Source: Bacteroidota bacterium
GTDB lineage: Bacteria; Bacteroidota; Bacteroidia; Bacteroidales; Lentimicrobiaceae
NCBI GenBank assembly: GCA_023434665.1
Contig: JAEYSM010000022.1
Location: 17,855-81,854 of the forward strand
Direction of reading: 5' to 3'
Length of the DNA stretch: 64,000 nt
The notes below the pieces were generated by a model. The model was not told the DNA's origin. It searched no databases and was given only the letters and a program-made list of their open reading frames with translations. The position numbers were made by a program, and so were the translations under genes. Every line of letters begins with the position of its first letter. Within the stretch, counting starts at the first letter, position 1. Of this stretch, positions 35,222 to 44,303 are shown piece after piece.

Positions 35222-35674
35222 CTATATTAAGCACTGTGAAACTTTATCTACTCTTTTTTGGTGCCTTCCACCTTCAAATTCAACATTTAAAAATAATTCA
35301 GCGGCTACCCATGCTTCTTCAAATTCAATAAACCTCCCGGGAAGCGAAAGAACGTTTGCATCATTATGCTTTCTCGTCAATTCAGCCTGGTGACTGTCCC
35401 AGCACAAAGCTCCCCTAACATTAGGATACTTATTAACAACCATGTTTACACCGTTGCCGCTACCACATATAACAATACCTCTTTCAAATTCGCCTTTATT
35501 CACTGATGCTCCTAATTTATGCGCAAAATCAGGATAATCAGTACTATCCTCAGAATAAGTGCCAAAGTCATGCACTTTATAACCATTCTGCTCTAACTTT
35601 CCCTTAAGAAATTCTTTCAACGGAAAGCCTGCATGATCTGATGCCAGTGCCAGAATTTTCTCTTTATGCCACAT
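35222..35674 (-). CDS. rpiB: Ribose-5-phosphate isomerase B
   Basis: Interconverts ribose 5-phosphate and ribulose 5-phosphate. The 150-residue protein has the RpiB/LacAB signature: SDHAGFPLKEFL at the N-terminus, DYPDFAHKL, and the active-site loop ICGSGNGVNM with the catalytic cysteine. The HNDANVLSLPGRF segment is also conserved. It overlaps nothing, and lutB begins four bases after its stop, suggesting a two-gene transcript starting at the AT-rich intergenic region to its right. Confidence 0.95.
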   Translation of the reverse strand: MWHKEKILALASDHAGFPLKEFLKGKLEQNGYKVHDFGTYSEDSTDYPDFAHKLGASVNKGEFERGIVICGSGNGVNMVVNKYPNVRGALCWDSHQAELTRKHNDANVLSLPGRFIEFEEAWVAAELFLNVEFEGGRHQKRVDKVSQCLI

Positions 35675-36195
35675 TGTTGATAAATTTTAATTACAAAATT
35701 AAAGAATAATTTACTGTTCCCTCAAAAAGCTTTATTTCTAAACAGTTAAATAAACCTGATGATTGGCTCGCTTTTTGATAAAACTCTATTAAACAATACT
35801 TTATGAAGTTATCAACTGGTAATTGTGCATTAACACCAAAAACTGTTGGCAAGTTGTGAAAAAAACACCTCTTTTGTTGATTAAAAATTTGAGTAACAAT
35901 TTTACCCAGAAGTTAGCATCAACTTATTATTACTTATCAACGGACAAATTTGATTACTTGAGTTCAGTTACAGAAAAAAAGAATGATGAAAACTTTTATC
36001 CACCAATTGTTAATAATTTTGCAATCCATTGAACTATAATCTAAAATAATGGTATGAGGTGTTAGTAAGCGTTTGATAAAGTGGTAACAACCAAAAAAAC
36101 AAAAAAATTTCAAGGTTTTTACAAACAGATTTAACAGCACTATTATTACCCATTATATTTTTATAAAAACTATTAATAATAATAATAAGTGAGAA
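35675..36195. other. oriC: AT-rich intergenic region, candidate replication origin
   Basis: This 521-base gap lies between the divergent genes rpiB and nadA. It contains four exact copies of TTATC[A/C]AC: 35675-35683 (minus, TTATCAACA), 35809-35817, 35934-35942 and 35996-36004. A one-mismatch form lies at 35875-35883 (minus), and a weaker one at 36071-36079. Next to the boxes is a very AT-rich stretch (about 36150-36190, with repeated AAT triplets) that could act as an unwinding element. Two parS sites are 16-18 kb away. No coding frame is convincing. No dnaA gene is adjacent, and gene orientation does not switch here, so the call is tentative. Confidence 0.35.
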
Positions 36196-37176
36196 ATGGA
36201 AACCCAGATAAAACAATCTGTCTCTAAGAAAACAAATATCGAACTAATCACACTTATAAATGAGTTAAGGATTCAGAAAAATGCAGTGATATTAGCTCAT
36301 TATTATCAGGTACCCGAAATTCAGGAGCTGGCCGATTTTGTCGGCGATAGTTTACAATTATCACAAAAAGCTGCTGATACCAATGCTGATATCATTGTTT
36401 TTGCGGGGGTGCACTTTATGGCCGAAACTGCAAAAATTTTAAGTCCGGATAAGAAAGTACTGATCCCTGATATGAATGCAGGATGTTCCCTGGCCGACAG
36501 TTGCCCGCCTGAAGCATTTAAGCCGTTTATAGAAGCACATCCCGACCATAAGGTGGTTTCGTACATAAATTGTTCTGCCGCCATTAAAACCATGTCAGAT
36601 ATCATTTGTACGTCAAGTAACGCAAAAGCCGTTGTAGATTCATTTCCTGAGGACCAGCCTTTGATCTTCGCACCTGATAGGAATCTTGGAGCATATATCA
36701 ACAGCACAACAGGAAGGAATATGCTTTTGTGGGATGGTGCCTGTCATGTACATAATCAGTTAACTGATGAAAGAACAATTCAGTTAAAAGTGGATAATCC
36801 TGATGCAAAGCTAATTGCCCACCCTGAATGCCGGGGTCCTATTTTAGCTATGGCTGATTTTGTTGGCTCCACAGCAGCACTTCTTGACTTCACTAAGAGA
36901 GACAATTCACAAAGATATATAGTAGCCACAGAAGGCGGAATAATTCATCAAATGAAGAAGGCTAACCCGCATAAAGAGTTTCTAGTGGTACCTTCTGATG
37001 AGACCTGTAACTGTAATGATTGTCCATTCATGAAATTGAATACTCTCGAGAAGATCTATTTAAGTCTCAAAAATGAGCAGCCCGAATTGCTTCTAGATCC
37101 TGAGACTATTGAAAAAGCAAGAGAGCCTATCATTAAAATGCTTGATATTTCTAAAAAATCAGGACTCGTTAAATAA
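36196..37176 (+). CDS. nadA: Quinolinate synthase A
   Basis: A 4Fe-4S enzyme that condenses iminoaspartate with dihydroxyacetone phosphate to quinolinate in NAD synthesis. The 326-residue protein has the family segments ILAHYYQVPEIQELADFVGDS (residues 33 onward, 21 residues in all), GVHFMAETAK and PDMNAGCSLADSCP. HPEC and the C-terminal CNCNDCPFMKLNTL supply further cluster-region cysteines. Length is normal. nadB and nadC are not adjacent. It is transcribed away from the AT-rich gap. Confidence 0.95.
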   Translation: METQIKQSVSKKTNIELITLINELRIQKNAVILAHYYQVPEIQELADFVGDSLQLSQKAADTNADIIVFAGVHFMAETAKILSPDKKVLIPDMNAGCSLADSCPPEAFKPFIEAHPDHKVVSYINCSAAIKTMSDIICTSSNAKAVVDSFPEDQPLIFAPDRNLGAYINSTTGRNMLLWDGACHVHNQLTDERTIQLKVDNPDAKLIAHPECRGPILAMADFVGSTAALLDFTKRDNSQRYIVATEGGIIHQMKKANPHKEFLVVPSDETCNCNDCPFMKLNTLEKIYLSLKNEQPELLLDPETIEKAREPIIKMLDISKKSGLVK

Positions 37177-37250
37177 ACCCCGATTGTAAAAAAGATACAT
37201 CTGTTTTACATCCATTACGTCGCAAAAGTGTTTTTTAAATAATGATTGAT

Positions 37251-37258
37251 TACCTTTG
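37251..37258 (+). promoter_or_regulatory. Bacteroidota -7 box upstream of the YwqK-like gene
   Basis: TACCTTTG matches TAnnTTTG and lies 40 bases before the ATG at 37299. Confidence 0.5.
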
Positions 37259-37298
37259 GTTGATGTATATCATTTTGTAAAAAATTGGCGGTCGGCAT

Positions 37299-38834
37299 AT
37301 GTTGAAATACTTTATAATATTTATTACCCTCATTTGGTCTCTTGTTGCTGTTTCACAGGAAAATCAAATAAATCCTGATGGACGTAATGTCTTCTATCAT
37401 CCCAACGGAAAAGTGGCCAGTGAGGGATTTATGAGAGATGGTAAGCCAGATGGCTATTGGAAAACCTATAATGAGTCAGGAGTTTTAATTTCAGAGGGTA
37501 ACCGTGTTAATTTCCAACTTGATAGTACATGGAATTTCTATAATGATACAGCCAAACTTGTTCTTCAGGTAGACTACAAAGAAGGTCTCAAGAATGGTAT
37601 CCGAAGGACTTTCAGACCGGATGAAATACTTGAAGAGAATTTTGTTGATGATGTAAAACACGGTGTTACGGTTTCTTATTATCCTGACGGAAGTGTTAAA
37701 CGGACGGTAAACTTTGTAAATGGTTTCGAAGATGGTACCGCAAGAGAGTATAGTGAAGATGGAACCATCATTGCCCTTATTGAGTACAGAAGAGGCTTTA
37801 TTATTGATCGGGAGAATATAAACAGAGTTGACAGAAAAGGATTAAAACAGGGAAGATGGAAGTTCTTTTACGATGACGGAAAGGTTAAGACAGAAGGAAT
37901 ATACCGTGATGACAAAAGAAATGGCTATTTCAAGGAGTATGATGAGAAAGGGATGTTGATTGATATTGCCAAGTATGTGAATGATGAGCGTCAGGAAGAG
38001 ACCCCCGAACTTGTTAAGCTCGATGTTAAAACTGATTATTATCCCGATGGCAAACCTAAGACAGTTGCCAGTTACCTGGGAGATATACCTCAGGGTGTGA
38101 GAAGAGAATATGACCCTGAAGGCCGTGTAGTAGCTGCATATACTTTTGACAATGGAAAAATAATAGCTGAGGGAATTATTGATGATGAGGGTGTAAGAGA
38201 CGGACAATGGAAAGAGTATTATGCTAATGGTCAGTTGAGGGCTGACGGTATGTATAGTCTTGGCAATCGAATAGGGAAATGGCGTTTCTACCATGAAAAT
38301 GGCAGTATCGAACAGGAAGGCAATTATAATAATCAAGGTAACCCTGAGGGCCCTTGGAAATGGTTTTTCGATAATGGCAATGTTCATCGCGAAGAGTCAT
38401 TCAGAAATGGACTATCTGACGGACCCTTTACTGAATTTAATGAAAGTGGTGCAATATTAGTTCAGGGTGAGTTTGTTGATGGTCTTGAAGAAGGATTCTG
38501 GAAATTTGAGTACGGAGACACGAGGGAGGAAGGAACTTTCAGAGCAGGTAAACGTAACGGACTCTGGCAAAGTTTTTATGACAATGGTCAGTTAAGTTTC
38601 GAAGGTTCTTTCATTGATGACAACCCAAATGGACGTCACACATGGTATTATCCTGATGGAAAAAAACGTGACCAGGGTGAATATCTTATGGGATTAAGAA
38701 CTGGCGACTGGATTCAGTTTGACGAGAACGGTCAGGTATTTCTCGTGATTGCATATCAAAACGGCATCGAAAGAAAGTACGATGGAATCAGGATTAAACC
38801 GGAATTCGAAGAAGTAGAGGAAATTCAACCTTAA
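37299..38834 (+). CDS. MORN-variant (YwqK-like) repeat protein with signal peptide
   Basis: A 511-residue exported protein. The signal peptide ends near residue 20 (LVAVSQEN). The rest consists of about twenty tandem units of roughly 23 residues with the pattern Y-x-D/N-G-x-x-x-x-E-G-x-x-x-D/N-G-x-x-x-G-x-W, the MORN_2 or toxin-antitoxin YwqK repeat. Such proteins fold into long beta-solenoids. The YwqK name comes from a Bacillus antitoxin, but repeat proteins of this length in Bacteroidota have no proven antitoxin role. Its 3' end overlaps gldD by four bases in convergent orientation. Confidence 0.82.
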   Translation: MLKYFIIFITLIWSLVAVSQENQINPDGRNVFYHPNGKVASEGFMRDGKPDGYWKTYNESGVLISEGNRVNFQLDSTWNFYNDTAKLVLQVDYKEGLKNGIRRTFRPDEILEENFVDDVKHGVTVSYYPDGSVKRTVNFVNGFEDGTAREYSEDGTIIALIEYRRGFIIDRENINRVDRKGLKQGRWKFFYDDGKVKTEGIYRDDKRNGYFKEYDEKGMLIDIAKYVNDERQEETPELVKLDVKTDYYPDGKPKTVASYLGDIPQGVRREYDPEGRVVAAYTFDNGKIIAEGIIDDEGVRDGQWKEYYANGQLRADGMYSLGNRIGKWRFYHENGSIEQEGNYNNQGNPEGPWKWFFDNGNVHREESFRNGLSDGPFTEFNESGAILVQGEFVDGLEEGFWKFEYGDTREEGTFRAGKRNGLWQSFYDNGQLSFEGSFIDDNPNGRHTWYYPDGKKRDQGEYLMGLRTGDWIQFDENGQVFLVIAYQNGIERKYDGIRIKPEFEEVEEIQP

Positions 38835-39412
38835 TTATCCTTCCATTTAAGGGTTTCAAGCATATGCATGATATCTTCCTTAATAAAGGTAATTACCGGA
38901 GAAAGAGAATCATTATTTGGTAAGGTGCTGAAGTATAATGCACCCCTCAGGAAGTTGTCTGTACTGTCGGTAACATAAAACTGGTAAGGTGAAGCAGCTC
39001 CGGTTCCCTTGATATCATAAATTAATCCGTGGACTTCAGCCACCTCATTATCAATTCGTATTTCTTCAATTGCACTGGCTTTTGGTATATGTTTCATAAC
39101 CAGTGAGTGAGCGTCTTCTGTAAATGTGGCCAGATTATTATTTACGGGTTTATAACTCAGATGAACCCTTGCTTTAAACTTTGGAAAATCAACATTTATC
39201 CAGTAAGGTTCCCCGGGAGCATGCGGATCACTTGTTATTCGTGCATACAATGGATATTCAAATTTATAAGGTAAAATGCTATCGAGTAATTGGTACTCTT
39301 TTTCCGGAAGGTCAATCCGAAAATACCCTCTGGGTTTCGGAACTGGATTTTCAGAACAGCCCTGGAGAATAAATATGCCGGCAAAGATTAACAGGTAAGT
39401 CAGGTTTTTCAT
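38831..39412 (-). CDS. gldD: Gliding motility lipoprotein GldD
   Basis: GldD is a lipoprotein required for gliding and T9SS function in Flavobacterium johnsoniae. The 193-residue protein has a lipobox ending at Cys19 (FILQGC), followed by the family hallmark PKPRGYFRIDLPEKEYQ and PHAPGEPYWINVDFP. The C-terminal GTGAASPYQFYVTDSTDNFLRGALY segment is also conserved. It lies 17 bases after gldE in the same direction, the usual gldE-gldD order. Whether this organism glides cannot be judged; the gene also occurs in non-gliding Bacteroidota that use T9SS. Confidence 0.93.
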   Translation of the reverse strand: MKNLTYLLIFAGIFILQGCSENPVPKPRGYFRIDLPEKEYQLLDSILPYKFEYPLYARITSDPHAPGEPYWINVDFPKFKARVHLSYKPVNNNLATFTEDAHSLVMKHIPKASAIEEIRIDNEVAEVHGLIYDIKGTGAASPYQFYVTDSTDNFLRGALYFSTLPNNDSLSPVITFIKEDIMHMLETLKWKDN

Positions 39413-39429
39413 GAGGTTATACTAAAAAA

Positions 39430-40788
39430 TTAAGCCTCCGGATTTTCGTTACTAAGGGTAACTTTAATTCTCTTAATACTTCTTTTATCAACCAATTCAG
39501 GTTTAAACGTATATCTGTCAAACTCAAATTTTTCACCCATTTCTGGAATTCTGCCAGCCATTTCAAGTACCAGTCCCGCCAGAGTATCAGACTCACCTTT
39601 TATATCCTGAAAAATCCTGTCATCTACTCCAATTACCTTACAGAAATCATTAAGTAATGTTTTACCTTCAAAAATATAATTATTGTCGTCCAGCTTATTG
39701 TAGTGCATCTGATCAACTTCACTGTCAAACTCGTCGTTTATTTCTCCAACGATTTCTTCAAGAATATCTTCCAGAGTGATGATACCTGAAGTCCCACCAT
39801 ACTCATCCACCACAATTGCCATATGTATTTTCTTACTCTGAAATTCCTGCAATAAGTCGTTTATTCGCTTATTTTCTGGAACAAAGAAGGCTGGGCGTTG
39901 TAGTGGCTGCCAAATGAAATCAGATTTCTGATAAATATGAGGAATCAGATCCTTAATGTACAATATGCCGGTTACATTATCCAGGTTATCTTTATAAATC
40001 GGAATTCGTGAATATCCCGATTCATTAATGAGCGAAAGTAGTTCGTCAAAGGTGGTAGTATCGTCAGCAGCTGTAACATCGATACGAGGACGCATTATTT
40101 CTCTTACAGCAATATCCCCAAATTTAATTATACCCTTCAGGATTTTTCGTTCCTCATCAGGACCATTTCCCTGAGACTCTGACAGGTCAAGCGCCTCTGA
40201 AAGTTCATCCATTGTTATGTTATGCCCCTTATGCACAATTTTACGTTCAACAATATTGGTTGAATTCACAAGAAAAGAACTGATAGGATAAAAGATCTGC
40301 TGGGCTATAAACATTATTCGTGCCGTAAAGCAGGCTACCCGCAGGCTGTTCCTTCCTGCGTAGACTTTTGGCATTATTTCACCAAGCAACAGTATGGTGA
40401 TTGCAATTATTAAAATATTTAAAACTATACCACCGATTGTATTGAGCGAGATACCAAAGAAATTATTCAGTAAAAGCGCTAACAAAATCACAAGAGTGAT
40501 ATTAATAAAGATGTTGGTTACCAATATTGTAGCCAGTAATCTTTTAGGGCTTTCCAGAAGTTTAAGTATCAGGCGGCTTTTTGCACTTTCTCTTTTCTTC
40601 AGATTATCAAGTTCAAATTGATTAAGAGAAAAGAAGGCAAGTTCTGAGGCGCTGGAAACCGCTGATAGAAATAAAAGAATAATGACAAGGACAATACTGG
40701 TGAGTGATTCCATGCTCAGATTACCATAATATAAGTTGGTCCCCAATGACAGCAACGTATGGTATAAATCAGGATCAGGATCTTCCAA
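39430..40788 (-). CDS. gldE: Gliding-associated CNNM/CorC-like membrane protein GldE
   Basis: A 452-residue membrane protein. A DUF21 (CNNM) transmembrane domain (about residues 25-200, with the start LFLSAVSSASELAFFSLN) is followed by two CBS domains (about 215-335, with MRPRIDVTA and GYSRIPIYKDN) and a CorC_HlyC domain at the C-terminus (VDEYGGTSGIITLEDILEE before it). This architecture is shared with magnesium/cobalt efflux proteins. GldE partly supports GldD function in F. johnsoniae. In many Bacteroidota it follows ssb and mutY; here about 4.5 kb separates them. Confidence 0.9.
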   Translation of the reverse strand: MEDPDPDLYHTLLSLGTNLYYGNLSMESLTSIVLVIILLFLSAVSSASELAFFSLNQFELDNLKKRESAKSRLILKLLESPKRLLATILVTNIFINITLVILLALLLNNFFGISLNTIGGIVLNILIIAITILLLGEIMPKVYAGRNSLRVACFTARIMFIAQQIFYPISSFLVNSTNIVERKIVHKGHNITMDELSEALDLSESQGNGPDEERKILKGIIKFGDIAVREIMRPRIDVTAADDTTTFDELLSLINESGYSRIPIYKDNLDNVTGILYIKDLIPHIYQKSDFIWQPLQRPAFFVPENKRINDLLQEFQSKKIHMAIVVDEYGGTSGIITLEDILEEIVGEINDEFDSEVDQMHYNKLDDNNYIFEGKTLLNDFCKVIGVDDRIFQDIKGESDTLAGLVLEMAGRIPEMGEKFEFDRYTFKPELVDKRSIKRIKVTLSNENPEA

Positions 40789-40879
40789 AGCGTTAATAAT
40801 TAGTTACTACTATTATGAACATACAGATGTGCAAAATTACTAATTTTTTCAGTCCTTTTATTTTCTGCAATTTAAAACA

Positions 40880-40901
40880 AAAAGGCCGGAACCGGCCTTT
40901 T
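40880..40901 (-). terminator. Intrinsic terminator after the butyrate kinase paralog
   Basis: A ten-base stem, AAAAGGCCGG with CCGGCCTTTT, encloses AA. On the minus strand it is followed by a T-rich run, 34 bases after the stop of the kinase gene. It separates the kinase from gldE. Confidence 0.8.
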
Positions 40902-40934
40902 GTCAATACTCAATTATCAAACAACAAACAATTA

Positions 40935-42011
40935 TCATGTATATTCTAAAACTTCAATTTCACCTTTCATTACTCCGATAGCATTTTGAGCAAGAGCGTC
41001 AATTTCATCTTCATTTGGATAAATTGAAACAGGTGCAATTTTCTCAAGCTTAGAAATAAGGTGGCTTGTAAACCAGGAATATTGGAAAAGATCTCCCGAA
41101 AGAATGATTGCATCGGGTTTCCCTTCGAGAACCGTGTACATTGCTCCTGCTTCTTTTGCTACCTGATATGCCATGGCATAGGTAATAAAAGTAGCTTTTT
41201 CGTCTCCATTTAAAACCATCTTATCAATGGTTGAAAGGCTGGTGGTTCCCAGATAAGCACTTAATCCTCCTTTTGCAGTGAGCATTGTCATGATCTCATC
41301 CTGACTATATTTGCCACTGAAACATAATTTAGTGAGTTCACCAACCGGCAAACCACCTGTTCTTTCTATCGAGAATGGACCCTCACCATCAAAAGCCTGA
41401 TTATTATCAACTACAAAACCACCTTTGTGAGCACCAACGGATATTCCACCGCCCCCGGCATGTACAATAATCAATTGAAGGTCTTCGTATTTACGATTGA
41501 TAGCCTTTGCATATTTCCGGGCTACTACTTTCTGGTTAAGTGCATGGAAAATCGATTTCCTTTCAAATAGAGGATGCCCCGAAACTCTGGCTACGTCTGT
41601 AAGCTCATCAACTACAACAGGATCGGCAATTAACGGTATTGCATTATTTAATGAAGCAATATCCATGGCAATAATACCACCCAGATTAGTGGCATGCATT
41701 CCCATCACCCCTTTTAAAAGATCTTCCTTCAACCTCTCGTTCACCCTGTAAACACCTGACTTAACAGGTTTAATTAGTCCACCCCTTGCGATGACTATTT
41801 CGAGTTTATTGACGTTTATATCATTTTCAATCAACTCTTTCAGAATAGCCTGTTTACGCATTTCAATCTGACCGGGTATACTCCCACAAGCTTCTATCTG
41901 CTCATTAGTGTATTTAATGGTCTTTAAAAAGCACAGTTTTGAATCTTTATAAACTGCAATTTTCGATGAAGTGTTTTTTGGGTTGATTACCAGGATTATT
42001 CCAAGTTTCAT
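40935..42011 (-). CDS. buk: Butyrate kinase paralog, divergent copy
   Basis: A 358-residue member of the acetokinase family, which makes ATP and carboxylate from acyl phosphate, or the reverse. The fold and motifs follow butyrate kinase (ADPVVVDELTDVARVSGHP, SIFHALNQK, FDGEGPFS). It departs from the second copy at 62841-63917 in two nucleotide-binding motifs. NPGST is NPKNT (Lys12-Asn13 for Gly-Ser). HLGGG is His184-Ala-Gly-Gly-Gly-Gly, which has an extra glycine. No phosphotransbutyrylase gene is adjacent. It may use a different acyl substrate or have reduced activity. Confidence 0.82.
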   Translation of the reverse strand: MKLGIILVINPKNTSSKIAVYKDSKLCFLKTIKYTNEQIEACGSIPGQIEMRKQAILKELIENDINVNKLEIVIARGGLIKPVKSGVYRVNERLKEDLLKGVMGMHATNLGGIIAMDIASLNNAIPLIADPVVVDELTDVARVSGHPLFERKSIFHALNQKVVARKYAKAINRKYEDLQLIIVHAGGGGISVGAHKGGFVVDNNQAFDGEGPFSIERTGGLPVGELTKLCFSGKYSQDEIMTMLTAKGGLSAYLGTTSLSTIDKMVLNGDEKATFITYAMAYQVAKEAGAMYTVLEGKPDAIILSGDLFQYSWFTSHLISKLEKIAPVSIYPNEDEIDALAQNAIGVMKGEIEVLEYT

Positions 42012-42102
42012 GGTTGCACCTCTTCAGCAGATATTCCTTAGCAAAATCAGCTTCCAAGGCTCTGTCTGAATCGCTCAATAAACAAGGCATATTAAAGTTT
42101 GT

Positions 42103-42567
42103 TTAAGGAATGCTTTGTATAAGAGAAACAATTTTCTCAAGATAGCGTCCATCCGTTTCTGTAAATGATTCAATATCTTTACTATCCACATCTAAAACAC
42201 CGATAATTTCTCCTTCAATATTTTTTACAGGAACAACAATTTCACTTCTTGATCTTGAATCGCAGGCAATATGTCCCGGGAATTGGTGCACATCTGGAAC
42301 TATAACCGTGGCATTCTGCTCGACAGCGGCAAGGCAAACGCCCCTGCCTTCCAGCACCTGGCATGCCGGCGGCCCCTGATAGGGTCCAACAATTAATTTT
42401 GAGCCATCAAGACGATAGAATCCACACCAGAAGAAATAGTCCATTTTATTAAATAAAACGGATGCAATAGTGGCCATTGCTGCCTGTTGATCAGGACTCT
42501 TACGCAAAAGTTCTTCAATTTGCTTAAGAATTCTGGTATATCTGCCTTCTTTTTTTCTTTCGTCCAT
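42103..42567 (-). CDS. GAF-domain free methionine-(R)-sulfoxide reductase
   Basis: A 154-residue single GAF domain of the fRMsr family, which reduces free methionine-R-sulfoxide. The three cysteines of the E. coli enzyme are present, in PPACQV, GRGVCLA and GHIACDSRSRSEI. The rest, with WCGFYRLDG and IIGVLDVDS, also matches. The ATG at 42567 is the start; in-frame TTG codons upstream are not conserved. It is transcribed divergently from scoA and sits between the kinase paralog and scoAB, with no obvious functional link to either. Confidence 0.88.
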   Translation of the reverse strand: MDERKKEGRYTRILKQIEELLRKSPDQQAAMATIASVLFNKMDYFFWCGFYRLDGSKLIVGPYQGPPACQVLEGRGVCLAAVEQNATVIVPDVHQFPGHIACDSRSRSEIVVPVKNIEGEIIGVLDVDSKDIESFTETDGRYLEKIVSLIQSIP

Positions 42568-42624
42568 AAAACACTGAATTAGAATCAACAAAATTAATAT
42601 TTTATTTTGTCACCAATTAATCAT

Positions 42625-42632
42625 TAATTTTG
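42625..42632 (+). promoter_or_regulatory. Bacteroidota -7 box upstream of scoA
   Basis: TAATTTTG matches TAnnTTTG and lies 44 bases before the scoA ATG. A TTTG at 42606-42609 could be the -33 element, with a somewhat short spacer. Confidence 0.5.
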
Positions 42633-42676
42633 ATCGTCTTATCCAATCAAATTCACAAACTATAATAATATATAAC

Positions 42677-43366
42677 ATGAATAAAGTAGTTAAAGATGCC
42701 CGCGAAGCTATTGAAGGTATTACCGATGGAATGACTCTGATGGTTGGTGGTTTCGGTTTAAGTGGTATCCCCGAAAATTGTATTGCTGCACTCGTTGAAA
42801 GTGGAGTGAAGGACCTGACATGCATCTCGAACAATGCCGGAGTAGATGATTTTGGACTGGGCTTATTGCTTCAGAAGAGACAAATCAAGAAAATGATCTC
42901 TTCGTATGTTGGCGAAAATGCTGAATTTGAAAGACAATTACTGGCCGGTGAACTTGAAGTAGATCTCATACCTCAGGGAACCCTGGCCGAACGCTGTAGG
43001 GCAGGTGGTGCAGGAATTCCAGCTTTTTATGTACCGGCAGGATACGGCACTGAAGTAGCAGAAGGTAAAGAAGTGAGAGATTTTAATGGTAAACCACACT
43101 TGCTCGAACATGGATTGGTAGCTGATTTTGCAATTGTTAAAGCCTGGAAAGGAGATACACATGGTAACCTCATTTTCCGAAATACAGCCAACAACTTCAA
43201 TCAGGCTATGGCAACCGCAGGTAAAATAACGATTGCTGAAGTTGAAGAGTTGGTTCCTGCAGGAACTCTGGACCCCAATCAGGTTCATACTCCCGGAATT
43301 TATGTTAAACGCATTTTCCAGGGAACAAATTACGAAAAACGCATTGAGCGCCTCACAGAGAGGTAA
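42677..43366 (+). CDS. scoA: 3-oxoacid CoA-transferase subunit A
   Basis: The alpha subunit of succinyl-CoA:3-ketoacid CoA-transferase, which moves CoA from succinyl-CoA to acetoacetate. The 229-residue protein has GGFGLSGIPE (CoA-transferase family I signature 1), SNNAGVDDFGLGLLL, SYVGEN and GTLAERCRAGGAGIPAFY, all typical of ScoA. The beta subunit gene follows after 36 bases. The leucine operon 8 kb away would produce acetoacetate, giving this enzyme a likely substrate. An acetate-dependent variant (AtoD-like) is a less likely alternative. Confidence 0.92.
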   Translation: MNKVVKDAREAIEGITDGMTLMVGGFGLSGIPENCIAALVESGVKDLTCISNNAGVDDFGLGLLLQKRQIKKMISSYVGENAEFERQLLAGELEVDLIPQGTLAERCRAGGAGIPAFYVPAGYGTEVAEGKEVRDFNGKPHLLEHGLVADFAIVKAWKGDTHGNLIFRNTANNFNQAMATAGKITIAEVEELVPAGTLDPNQVHTPGIYVKRIFQGTNYEKRIERLTER

Positions 43367-43402
43367 AAATTATCAAGTGTATCATTTCAAAAGAATTTAA
43401 CA

Positions 43403-44059
43403 ATGGCTTTATCAAAAGAACAAATAGCACAAAGAATTGCCAGGGAATTAAGAGACGGATATTATGTTAATCTCGGAATTGGTATCCCTACTTTAGTGGC
43501 AAATTATATTCCCGAAGGAGTTGAAGTTATTCTTCAGTCAGAAAACGGAATGCTTGGAATAGGACCATTTCCTTTAAAGGGCGAAGCCGATCCTGATCTT
43601 ATTAATGCAGGAAAACAAACAGTCACCATTCTTCCCGGTGGATCATTTTTTGATTCTTCATTAAGCTTTGGCATGATAAGAGGTGGTCATGTTGACCTTA
43701 CTGTCCTGGGAGCTTTTGAGGTTTCAGAAAAAGGAGACATTGCAAGCTGGAAAATACCTGGTAAAATGGTGAAAGGTATGGGAGGAGCCATGGACCTTGT
43801 TGCTGCAGCCAAAAATATAGTAGTGGCCATGCAGCATACAAGTAAGGACGGCCAGTCAAAGCTCCTTAAAGAATGCACCCTTCCTTTAACCGGTGTTGCT
43901 TGTGTTAAAAAAATTGTGAGTGACCTCGCAGTGCTTGATGTTACTGAAGATGGTTTCAGATTGCTTGAAAGAGCTCCCGGTGTTAGTGTCGAAGATATCA
44001 TCAAGGCTACTGAGGGTCGACTGATTGTGGAAGGTGAAATTCCTGAAATGCAATTCTGA
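43403..44059 (+). CDS. scoB: 3-oxoacid CoA-transferase subunit B
   Basis: The beta subunit, 218 residues, carries the catalytic glutamate Glu47 in SENGMLGIGP (family I signature 2), which forms the glutamyl-CoA intermediate. Other conserved segments are YYVNLGIGIPTLVANYI, GSFFDSSLSFGMIRGGHVDL and WKIPGKMVKGMGGAMDLV. Both subunits are complete. A 244-base gap separates it from the lyase-like gene downstream, so that gene may have its own promoter. Confidence 0.94.
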   Translation: MALSKEQIAQRIARELRDGYYVNLGIGIPTLVANYIPEGVEVILQSENGMLGIGPFPLKGEADPDLINAGKQTVTILPGGSFFDSSLSFGMIRGGHVDLTVLGAFEVSEKGDIASWKIPGKMVKGMGGAMDLVAAAKNIVVAMQHTSKDGQSKLLKECTLPLTGVACVKKIVSDLAVLDVTEDGFRLLERAPGVSVEDIIKATEGRLIVEGEIPEMQF

Positions 44060-44303
44060 TCCTTTGTAAGTTAACTTATCGGACAGAAAAGATATAGTAC
44101 TGAAATTATAAGGATAGAGAGGTTGACGATAAGAAAACCTTCAGGCAGAATGTCAGTATATCACTAAACTCTCTATCCCATTCTCTCAATTCGTGATTGA
44201 AATAATGAAGTTCAAGTGCTTTTTATAAGATTGGGCTTCATACTATGTTCTGTGAATGAACATTAGATTTATAAAATGTGTTTCGAGAATTTACCCTTCA
44301 ACT

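Noticed and set aside
35823..36032. Open frame of 69 codons inside the AT-rich gap
   Set aside because: Composition follows the AT-rich background (many Asn, Lys, Tyr, Phe), no domain, no promoter-start relation; it runs through the DnaA-box-like sites.
44112..44178. Perfect 10-base inverted repeat GGATAGAGAG / CTCTCTATCC after scoB
   Set aside because: The 47-base loop and absence of a T-run make a terminator unlikely; arms this short can occur by chance.
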